A stretch of DNA of 49,279 nt from an uncultured Dysosmobacter sp. (GTDB lineage Bacteria; Bacillota; Clostridia; Oscillospirales; Oscillospiraceae), in contig NZ_CANRKH010000022.1 in NCBI RefSeq assembly GCF_947631165.1, positions 1 to 49,279 of the forward strand. The letters are read 5' to 3'. The position numbers were made by a program, and so were the translations under genes. The notes under the pieces were generated by a model. It was not told the origin of the DNA. It did not search any database and was given only the letters and a program-made list of their open reading frames with translations. Below are positions 34,110-40,921 of the stretch, in pieces (the stretch's first letter is position 1; every line of letters begins with the position of its first letter).

Positions 34110-34658
34110 TCAGGCAGCGGCAGGCAGGCAACCGGCCATCAGAAGCTCCGTGGCCTGCAGGATGTAGCGGACGTCCCGCCGGGCGTCGGAGCAGCGGGCC
34201 ATGTACCGGCGGTGCAGCTCTTCCAAAGCGGCGGTCAGGTCCTGGCAGTCTCTTTTCCGCTGCAGGGTGCAGTGGGCCAGATACATGGCCAAATACAGCC
34301 GCAGCTCGCTCTCATAGCGGTGGTGATCCAACTGGCTGTTGGGGAAGTGTTCGTTATGGGGGTATGTAAAGGCGTCCGCCAGATAGTGGGTCAGCTTGCC
34401 CAGGGTGTAATACTGCCACAGTGTCCAGTGGGCATGATGCTGAAGTCGGGCAATGTGGGTCACGATGTAGCGTTGGGAGTTGGTGTAGTTGTGGCCCCGC
34501 AGCTTGCAGGCCCGCAGGGAGCCTTTCAAATAGCTGAGGGGATTACAGTCCGGCTGGAAAGAGCCGAACAGAAAGGCCAGCTCATACCGTCTGGCGGTAA
34601 AGCCCTGGTGGCTTTGCAGCAGCGCGTCCGCCAGCAGCTTGTGGCTGCGTTTTTGCAA
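34110..34658 (-). CDS. Zinc-dependent phospholipase C-like protein
   Basis: A 182-residue protein rich in His and Asp at the positions expected for the trinuclear zinc fold of the phospholipase C/S1-P1 nuclease family: FLFGSFQPDCNPL, LRGHNYTNSQRYI, YYTLGKLTHYLADAFTYPHNEHF (about 88-110), QLDHHRYESEL. No signal peptide is seen, unlike the secreted toxins. TTG 34658 is the likely start because GGAGGT lies 7 bases before it. It has its own extended -10 promoter. The substrate is unknown. Confidence 0.82.
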   Translation of the reverse strand: MQKRSHKLLADALLQSHQGFTARRYELAFLFGSFQPDCNPLSYLKGSLRACKLRGHNYTNSQRYIVTHIARLQHHAHWTLWQYYTLGKLTHYLADAFTYPHNEHFPNSQLDHHRYESELRLYLAMYLAHCTLQRKRDCQDLTAALEELHRRYMARCSDARRDVRYILQATELLMAGCLPAAA

Positions 34659-34696
34659 AGGTCATACCTCCATCCCGTAGTTCGCTCAGTAAAACG

Positions 34697-34705
34697 AGTA
34701 TATCA
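34697..34705 (-). promoter_or_regulatory. Extended -10 promoter of the phospholipase C-like gene
   Basis: The minus strand reads TGATATACT, with TTGCGC 17 bases upstream as a partial -35, about 40 bases before the start codon. Confidence 0.5.
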
Positions 34706-34862
34706 TGGACGGCAGGCAAGCGCAAGCAAAAAAATAAGGAAATATTTGGAAGAAGCCAGCCGGCTTTCCGCTGGCTCGCCCGGTGCTTTTGACCAGTGGC
34801 CCCATGCTTTCCGTTCCCGCCGCCAGACCGCCTGGCCCGCGGGAAAATTCTCCCCGCCAGGG

Positions 34863-34891
34863 TTGCAATCAGAGCACAGGCAAGGTACAAT
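34863..34891 (+). promoter_or_regulatory. Promoter of the CoA-transferase gene
   Basis: TTGCAA (34863-34868), 17 bases, TACAAT (34886-34891). The expected start near 34898 gives a very short leader of about 19 bases, nearly all of it the AAAGGAGG ribosome site. Confidence 0.7.
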
Positions 34892-34916
34892 GGCTGTAAA
34901 AAAGGAGGCGAGGGAT

Positions 34917-36269
34917 ATGGAAAAACTGCTTCCGACCCGCCAGGGGCGGATGGCGCACATCCAGGATTGGCGGCGGCAGTATCAGGCGCTGCGGATGAGT
35001 GCCGAAGAGGCGGCGTCATGGGTCGATTTGGGCGGCGCGGCGGCCATGACCTCCTCCGCCAGCTGGCCCTATGCGGTGGACGGGGCGTTGGCCGCCCGGC
35101 TGCGGCGGGAAGGCGGACGCCTGGAGATCGACAGCCTGTTCGCTCCGCTGGATACGGCGCTGTTGTCGCCGGAACTGGCAGAGCTGGTGGATTATAACGC
35201 CAATTTTTTCTCCGGCGAGCGGGCACTGCTGTCCCATGGCAACGTTCACTTCGTGCCGACCCATCTGAGCGCCACCGGAGACTGGATGGCCTCCCGTCAT
35301 CCCCGGACAGTGATCCTCACCTGCGCGCCGCCGGATGAAAACGGCTGGATGAGCCGTTCCCTGTGGGGGGCCATGCTCCACCGCCGGGTCTTGGAGCGGG
35401 CGGAAACGGTGATCGTGGAGATCAACGATCAGCTGCCTTCCTTTTCCAGCGGCGGGGAGGGGCATATGCTGTTCCATGTGTCCGAGGCGGATGTCATCGT
35501 GGAGACCAGCCGCCCACCGGCGGAGCATCCGCCGGCATCTGCTGACGACATGGACCGGGCCATTGCCGGCTGCATCGCGGAGCTGGTGGAGGACGGTGCC
35601 TGCGTCCAGTTCGGCCTGGGCGGACTGGCTAACGCTGTGGGAGAATGCTTGATCTATGCGGGTAAAAAGGATCTGGGCGTTCAGACGGAGGTCATGAGCA
35701 ATTGCCTGGTGGGCCTGATGCAGCGAGGCGTGGTGAACAACAGCCGCAAACAGGTCTGCCCCGGCCGGACAGCGGGCGCTTACTTCATCGGAGACAGGCG
35801 GCTGTGGGAATTTGCCGAAGGCAATCCTGCCTTTTGCCAAAAGGAGATCGACTGGACCAATGACGCCCGCAATATCGCCAGAAACGACCGTGTGGTATCT
35901 ATCAACAACGCCATGGAGATCGACCTCACCGGACAGGTGAACGCAGAGTCCGTCGGCCCCCGGCAGTGGTCCGGCACCGGCGGGCAGCTGGAGTGGGTCC
36001 TGGGCGCCCAGTGGTCTCGGGGCGGCAGGAGCATCATCGCTCTGCGCTCCAGCTACTGGGACAAAAGCGGCGTTCGCCATTCCAAGATCGTCCCTCAGCT
36101 GGCCCCTGGCAGCATTGTGACCACGCCCCGCACCTGTGTGCAGTACGTGGTCACGGAGTACGGCGTGGCGGATCTGCGGTACAAAAGTACGCTGGAGCGG
36201 GCCAAAGCCCTCATCGCCATCGCCCATCCGGACTTTCGGGAGGAGCTGTCCCGGCAGCTTCCCTGGTGA
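34917..36269 (+). CDS. Acetyl-CoA hydrolase/transferase-family CoA-transferase
   Basis: A 450-residue protein of the butyryl-CoA:acetate / 4-hydroxybutyrate CoA-transferase group. VQFGLGGLANAV (about 235) is the CoA oxyanion loop, and GVQTEVMSNCLVGL holds the catalytic Glu (TE, about residue 254), where most relatives have HTE. SINNAMEIDLTGQVNAESVG and TEYGVADLR complete the pattern. ATG 34917 was chosen for its AAAGGAGG site; a long open frame upstream is antisense to the neighbouring gene. It could serve butyrate or another acid's CoA exchange; the substrate cannot be read. Confidence 0.87.
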   Translation: MEKLLPTRQGRMAHIQDWRRQYQALRMSAEEAASWVDLGGAAAMTSSASWPYAVDGALAARLRREGGRLEIDSLFAPLDTALLSPELAELVDYNANFFSGERALLSHGNVHFVPTHLSATGDWMASRHPRTVILTCAPPDENGWMSRSLWGAMLHRRVLERAETVIVEINDQLPSFSSGGEGHMLFHVSEADVIVETSRPPAEHPPASADDMDRAIAGCIAELVEDGACVQFGLGGLANAVGECLIYAGKKDLGVQTEVMSNCLVGLMQRGVVNNSRKQVCPGRTAGAYFIGDRRLWEFAEGNPAFCQKEIDWTNDARNIARNDRVVSINNAMEIDLTGQVNAESVGPRQWSGTGGQLEWVLGAQWSRGGRSIIALRSSYWDKSGVRHSKIVPQLAPGSIVTTPRTCVQYVVTEYGVADLRYKSTLERAKALIAIAHPDFREELSRQLPW

Positions 36270-36421
36270 ATGTTCGCTGGGGATGAAAGACGCTGCCTGG
36301 TTCCAGACGGTGTTTTGCCTCATACGGAGATTTCGGGGAAATACCCCGGCGCGGTTCGGCTTTCGATGTTCCATGATTTGTCAGGAAAGCTGGGCTTGCG
36401 GAAAGAGACGTTTATAGATGC

Positions 36422-36549
36422 GGCCCCGCCGTGGGGAAAGCACGGCGGGGCCAAAGGAGAAAGAGGGGGAACGATGTTCCGGCTCTGCACCGGACGGTCT
36501 GGCCGGCGCAGGTGAAAAAATCCAAAGAGAATTTTTCACCTGTGCCGGC
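36422..36549. repeat. Two strong hairpins in the CoA-transferase/glnN gap
   Basis: GGCCCCGCCGTG (36422-36433) and CACGGCGGGGCC (36441-36452) form a perfect 12-bp stem. Then 36502-36519 and 36532-36549 form an 18-bp stem with one mismatch (GCCGGCGCAGGTGAAAAA against its inverse). Neither has an external T-run, so they are not standard terminators. No gene was found between 36270 and 36636. Confidence 0.6.
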
Positions 36550-36574
36550 TTGCCATAGCGGCACAACAGGCGGC

Positions 36575-36613
36575 AAAAAACGCAATGGGGCACAGAAGTG
36601 CCCCATTGCGTTT
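36575..36613 (-). terminator. Rho-independent terminator of glnN
   Basis: On the minus strand AAACGCAATGGGGCAC pairs with GTGCCCCATTGCGTTT around a short loop, followed by a T6 run. Confidence 0.92.
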
Positions 36614-36636
36614 GTCCTATATCCCTTTTAGATGCT

Positions 36637-38724
36637 TTACACAGAGAACAGCAGATCGCTGTACACCGGGAAGGGCCAGTACTCGCTGGCGGTGATGGCC
36701 TCCAGCTTATCGGCGGCCTCACGGGCCTTGGCCATGTCGGCCACGATGATATCGTGGGCATAGACCATGGCCTTTTTGGCGTCGGCGGGGGCCTTCTCCA
36801 GGTCCTTTTCCAGCTTGTCGCAGGCGGCCATCAGCGCGTCGGTCAGCTTGGCGGCCTCCTTGGCGGTGGCGGTCTCATATTTGCAGGCCACACCCAGAGC
36901 ATCCTTGCTGGCGGCACGCTCACACAGATCGGTGGCGTAGCCGGACACGGCGGGCAGGATGTCGTGGCGGATCATGTCCACCATAGTGCGTGCCTCGATG
37001 CTGATCACGGTGGAATAGTTCTCGATGTGGATCTCAGCACGGGCGTTGATCTCCTCCTTGGTGTAGATGCCGTGCTTCACGAACAGGTCCACGTTTTTCT
37101 TGGCGGTGTACATGGGCAGGGCGTCGGCGGTGGAGGTCAGGTTGCACAGACCCCGCTTTTCAGCCTCCTTGATCCAGGCGTCGTCATAGCCGTTGCCGTT
37201 GAAGATGATGCGCTGATGCTCGGTGAAGGTGCGCTTGATGAGCTTCTGCAGATCGGCCTGGAAATCCTTGGACTTCTCCAGCTCGTCGGCAAACTGCTTC
37301 AGCTCCTCGGCCATCATGGTGTTCAGGGCGATGTTGGGCCCGGAGATGGACTGGGAGGAACCCAGCATCCGGAATTCGAACTTGTTGCCGGTAAAGGCCA
37401 TGGGGGAGGTGCGGTTGCGGTCGGTGTTGTCCTGAGGGATGGCAGGCAGCACGTCCACGCCGATCTCCAGGGTGCGCTTGCCGGAATCCTTGTGCTCGGT
37501 GCCCTTGATGATGGATTCCACCACGCCGTTCAGCTCGTCGCCCAGGAAAATGGACAGCACGGCGGGGGGAGCTTCCTGAGCGCCCAGGCGGTGGTCGTTG
37601 CCGGCAAAGGCCACGGTGGCCCGCAGGAAGTCCTGATACTCGTCAACGCCCTTGATAAAGGCGGCCAGGAACAGCAGGAACTGGGCGTTTTGGCTGGGGG
37701 TCGAGCCGGGCTTGAACAGATTTTTGCCGGTGTCGGTACCCAGGGACCAGTTGTCGTGCTTGCCGGAGCCGTTGACGCCGGCGAAGGGCTTTTCGTGGAG
37801 CAGGCACACCAGACCGTGGCGGTCAGCTACCTTCTTCATCATCTCCATGGCCAGCTGATTGTGGTCGCAGGCGGTGTTGGCGTCAGAGAAAATGGGGGCC
37901 ATCTCATGCTGGGAGGGGGCCACCTCGTTGTGCTTGGTCTTGCTCAGCACGCCCAAGGCCCACAGCGTCTCGTCCAGGTCCTTCATATACGCGGCTACGC
38001 GGGGCTTGATGGCGCCGAAGTAGTGGTCCTCCAGCTCCTGGCCCCGGGGCGGCTTGGCGCCGAACAGGGTCCGGCCCGTCATCCGCAGGTCTTTGCGCTG
38101 GTTGTACAGCTCCTTGTCGATCAGGAAATACTCCTGCTCGGGACCCACCTGGGCCACGACCCGCTTGGTCTCCATGTCGCCGAACAGCCGCAGGATGCGG
38201 ATGGCCTGACGGGACACCTCGTCCATGGAGCGCAGCAGGGGGGTCTTTTTATCCAGCGCGTGGCCGGAGTAGGAGCAGAAGATGGTGGGGATGCACAGAG
38301 AACCCTCCTTGATAAAGGCGAAGGAGGTGGGGTCCCAGGCGGTGTAGCCCCGGGCCTCGAAGGTGGCGCGAAGGCCGCCGGAGGGGAAGGAGGAGGCGTC
38401 AGGCTCGCCCCGGACCAGCTCCTTGCCGGAGAACTCCATGATGATCTTACCGCCGCCCACGGGGGAGATGAAGCTGTCGTGCTTCTCAGCGGTGACGCCG
38501 GTCATGGGCTGGAACCAGTGGGTATAATGGGTCGCGCCCTTTTCCACGGCCCACTGCTTCATGGCCTCGGCGATCTCGTTGGCGGTGGAGATGTCCAGAG
38601 AGGTGCCTTCGGTGACGCACTTCTTCCAGGCGCGGTAGGACGCGGAAGACAGGCGCTCCTTCATGGTCTCTTCATTGAAGACCATGCTGCCGAACAGCTC
38701 GGGGAGTTTGGTCGGTGTGCTCAT
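36637..38724 (-). CDS. glnN: Glutamine synthetase, type III
   Basis: A 695-residue protein of GSIII length, far longer than GSI. Near the N-terminus are LPELFGSMVFNEETM and HYTHWFQPMTG (about 70); the catalytic core has GPEQEYFLID, AGVNGSGKHDNWSLGTD and RNRTSPMAFTGNKFEFR, matching GSIII. ATG 38724 is preferred, since the ATG at 38733 directly abuts AGGAGG. It has its own extended -10 promoter (38756-38783) and terminator, so it is a single-gene unit. It pairs functionally with the adjacent asparagine synthetase, whose amide donor is Gln. Confidence 0.95.
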   Translation of the reverse strand: MSTPTKLPELFGSMVFNEETMKERLSSASYRAWKKCVTEGTSLDISTANEIAEAMKQWAVEKGATHYTHWFQPMTGVTAEKHDSFISPVGGGKIIMEFSGKELVRGEPDASSFPSGGLRATFEARGYTAWDPTSFAFIKEGSLCIPTIFCSYSGHALDKKTPLLRSMDEVSRQAIRILRLFGDMETKRVVAQVGPEQEYFLIDKELYNQRKDLRMTGRTLFGAKPPRGQELEDHYFGAIKPRVAAYMKDLDETLWALGVLSKTKHNEVAPSQHEMAPIFSDANTACDHNQLAMEMMKKVADRHGLVCLLHEKPFAGVNGSGKHDNWSLGTDTGKNLFKPGSTPSQNAQFLLFLAAFIKGVDEYQDFLRATVAFAGNDHRLGAQEAPPAVLSIFLGDELNGVVESIIKGTEHKDSGKRTLEIGVDVLPAIPQDNTDRNRTSPMAFTGNKFEFRMLGSSQSISGPNIALNTMMAEELKQFADELEKSKDFQADLQKLIKRTFTEHQRIIFNGNGYDDAWIKEAEKRGLCNLTSTADALPMYTAKKNVDLFVKHGIYTKEEINARAEIHIENYSTVISIEARTMVDMIRHDILPAVSGYATDLCERAASKDALGVACKYETATAKEAAKLTDALMAACDKLEKDLEKAPADAKKAMVYAHDIIVADMAKAREAADKLEAITASEYWPFPVYSDLLFSV

Positions 38725-38755
38725 ACGTTTCATCCTCCTATGTTTCGTATTTAAA

Positions 38756-38783
38756 ATCGTATCATAAAACGACAGGGATGCAA
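38756..38783 (-). promoter_or_regulatory. Promoter of glnN
   Basis: On the minus strand TTGCAT, 16 bases, TACGAT, with TG one base before the -10 (extended -10). Confidence 0.6.
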
Positions 38784-38812
38784 ATAGGTAATACTTCTAA
38801 AAATATGGCCGC

Positions 38813-40396
38813 TTATTTGCCGCTGGCACCGTAGTTTGCCAAAACACGGGCGGATGGATCGTTCACATCACAGCCCTCCCACTCCTTGTTGGGCATCCAG
38901 AAGTCCGCGATCATCCGGGCCTGGCCGGGGTAGTATTTTTCAAAGATCTCCCGGTACAGAAGGCTTTCCTTGGTGAAGGGAGTGCCGTAGTCATACTTCT
39001 GCCGCAGAGTCTCAAACTCTCCGTCGGTGTACTTATCCTCAGCGTAGGCCTTCAGATCGTCTACCATGGAGTGGCCCACAGCGTCGGAGAAAGCGGCCTT
39101 CTGCCGCCACAGGATGTCCTCCGGCAGCAGGTGGTCCTTCTCAAAGGCGTGGCGCAGCAAGTATTTGCCCATGTCATAGGTGTTCAGCTTCAGCTTGGGG
39201 TCAATACGCATGACATATTTCACAAAGTCCAGATCGCCGAAGGGGACCCGGGCCTCCAGGGAGTTGACGGAGATGCAGCGGTCGGCCCGCAGCACGTCGT
39301 ACATGTGCAGCTCGTCGATCCGTTTCTTGGATTCCTGCTGGAAGGCCTCGGCGCTGGGTGCGAAGTCGGTGTATTTATAGCCGAACAGCTCGTCGCTGAT
39401 CTCACCGGTCAGCAGGACCCGAACGTCGGTCTGCTCGTGGATGGCCTTGCAGCACAGGTACATGCCCATGCTGGCCCGGATGGTAGTGATATCCCAGGTG
39501 CCCAGCATGGCGATGACCTCCTCCAGGGAGTCCAGCACCTGCTGACGGGTCATGTAGACCTCGGTATGGTCGGCGCCGATGTAATCGGCCACCTCCTTGG
39601 CGTATTTCAGGTCGATGGCGTCCTTATCCATGCCTATGGCGAAGGTGCGGATCTTCTTGCCCAGCACCAGGGCGGAGATGGCGCACACCAGGCTGGAATC
39701 CAGACCGCCGGAGAGCAGGAAGCCCAGCGGGGCGTCGGCGTCCAGGCGTTTGTCAACGCCGGCGATGAGCTTGTCACGAATATGCTTGCAGACGGTCTCC
39801 AGGCCATCCGGCACGTATTCCGTCACAGTGGTCAGGTCGGCATAGCGGACAAACTTGCCATAGGCGTAATAGTGGCCGGGAGGGAAGGGGCAGACCTCGT
39901 CACACAGCCCTACCAGGTTCTTGGCCTCGCTGGCGAACACGATGGCGCCCTCCCTGTCGTAGCCGTAGAAGAGGGGACGGATGCCAATGGGGTCCCGGGC
40001 GGCAATGAGGGAATCCGTTTTGGAGTCGTAAATGATCAGGGCGAACTCCGCATCCAGCTGGGCGAACATATCCAGGCCGTATTCGTGGAACAGGGGCAGC
40101 AGGATCTCACAGTCGCTGCCGCTTTTGAACTGGTAGCCTTTCTCCGCCAGCTGCCGCTTCAGGGGACGGAAACCGTAGATCTCGCCGTTGCAGACCACAT
40201 AGTCGCCGTCCAGCTCAAAGGGCTGCATCCCCGCCTCCGTCAGGCCCATGATGGCCAGCCGGTGGAAGCACAGCCAGCCGGAGGGGGTCTCGATGATGCG
40301 GCTCATATCAGGGCCGCGGGAAATGGTACGGTCAAAAAACGGCTGAAGCTCCGCTTTGGTGCAGGTCTTTTTGGAAAATCCCATGATAGCGCACAT
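38813..40396 (-). CDS. asnB: Asparagine synthase (glutamine-hydrolysing)
   Basis: A 527-residue protein starting MCAIMGFSKK, so Cys2 is the amidotransferase nucleophile after Met removal. The glutaminase half shows SRGPD, FHRLAIMGL, VVCNGEIYGF and SDCEILL. The synthetase half has the PP-loop LLSGGLDSSLV (about 240) and LLTGEISDELFGYKYTDFAP. ATG 40396 was chosen because it puts Cys at position 2 and follows GGAGGTG; the upstream open frame runs into the T-box terminator. It is controlled by a T-box leader. Confidence 0.95.
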   Translation of the reverse strand: MCAIMGFSKKTCTKAELQPFFDRTISRGPDMSRIIETPSGWLCFHRLAIMGLTEAGMQPFELDGDYVVCNGEIYGFRPLKRQLAEKGYQFKSGSDCEILLPLFHEYGLDMFAQLDAEFALIIYDSKTDSLIAARDPIGIRPLFYGYDREGAIVFASEAKNLVGLCDEVCPFPPGHYYAYGKFVRYADLTTVTEYVPDGLETVCKHIRDKLIAGVDKRLDADAPLGFLLSGGLDSSLVCAISALVLGKKIRTFAIGMDKDAIDLKYAKEVADYIGADHTEVYMTRQQVLDSLEEVIAMLGTWDITTIRASMGMYLCCKAIHEQTDVRVLLTGEISDELFGYKYTDFAPSAEAFQQESKKRIDELHMYDVLRADRCISVNSLEARVPFGDLDFVKYVMRIDPKLKLNTYDMGKYLLRHAFEKDHLLPEDILWRQKAAFSDAVGHSMVDDLKAYAEDKYTDGEFETLRQKYDYGTPFTKESLLYREIFEKYYPGQARMIADFWMPNKEWEGCDVNDPSARVLANYGASGK

Positions 40397-40446
40397 AATA
40401 AGCACCTCCGAAAGTTTACGACCCGGCCCGGGAAGGCCGAGCGGCA

Positions 40447-40725
40447 ATAAAAAACGCAGCTACATCCTAAAATTTTAGGACGAATAGCTGCTATCCGCGG
40501 TGCCACCTAATTTACCTTCTCCCGTAAGAGAACGGTCACCTTCAAAGGCTCCAACAAGCCCGTGTGATGTAACGATCACAACTCGTCGCACTTACTGACG
40601 GCATCCCGCGTTCAGATTGCAGCTACGGAGTGTTCTTCCCGCGGATTCTTTGGTACGGGGTTCTCACTCTCCCCCGCTCACTGGACCGGAACGTCCGCGG
40701 TACTTTTCTCCATCAACGCCATTGT
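40447..40725 (-). promoter_or_regulatory. T-box leader of asnB
   Basis: The minus strand carries the T-box AGGTGGCACCGCGG (40495-40508), followed by a terminator stem (GCAGCTA ... TAGCTGC around CCTAAAATTTTAGG) and T6 at 40447-40491. Upstream are the stem I landmarks: AGTA, AGTGAGCGGGG, GAGAGTGAGAACCCCG and then GAAGAACACTCC, in which AAC is the likely specifier for Asn. Uncharged tRNA-Asn would stabilise the antiterminator and switch asnB on. Confidence 0.9.
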
Positions 40726-40747
40726 TGATGATTGAATTGATATGCGT

Positions 40748-40777
40748 AGTCTAACATTAGAACACGTTGTCTGTCAA
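40748..40777 (-). promoter_or_regulatory. Promoter of the asnB T-box transcript
   Basis: On the minus strand TTGACA (40772-40777), 18 bases, TAGACT (40748-40753). Confidence 0.55.
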
Positions 40778-40874
40778 TGGTAAAACCCACAAAAACATGG
40801 GCGTGAGTTAGGAAAACTTTTGTGTGCGTTAGAAGCACATGGCCGGTCCAGCTTTTAAAGAAGGGAGAGGAGAT

Positions 40875-40919
40875 CTGGTCCCGCCTGCTGAAAGAGCGGC
40901 TTCCAGCAGGCGGGACCAG
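40875..40919 (-). terminator. Long hairpin after the recombinase-SpoVT gene
   Basis: CTGGTCCCGCCTGCTG (40875-40890) and its exact complement (40904-40919) form a 16-bp stem two bases after the stop codon. The U-tract is poor (ATCTCCTC). It is probably the original spoVT terminator. Bases 40778-40874 hold no recognisable gene. Confidence 0.6.
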
Positions 40920-40921
40920 GC

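Noticed and set aside
34095..34916. A 274-codon upstream extension of the CoA-transferase
   Set aside because: It lies antisense to the phospholipase C-like gene and crosses a clear promoter and AAAGGAGG site at 34863-34908.
36598..38754. A 718-codon open frame on the plus strand opposite glnN
   Set aside because: It is an antisense artefact of high GC codon use; the GSIII motifs are on the minus strand.
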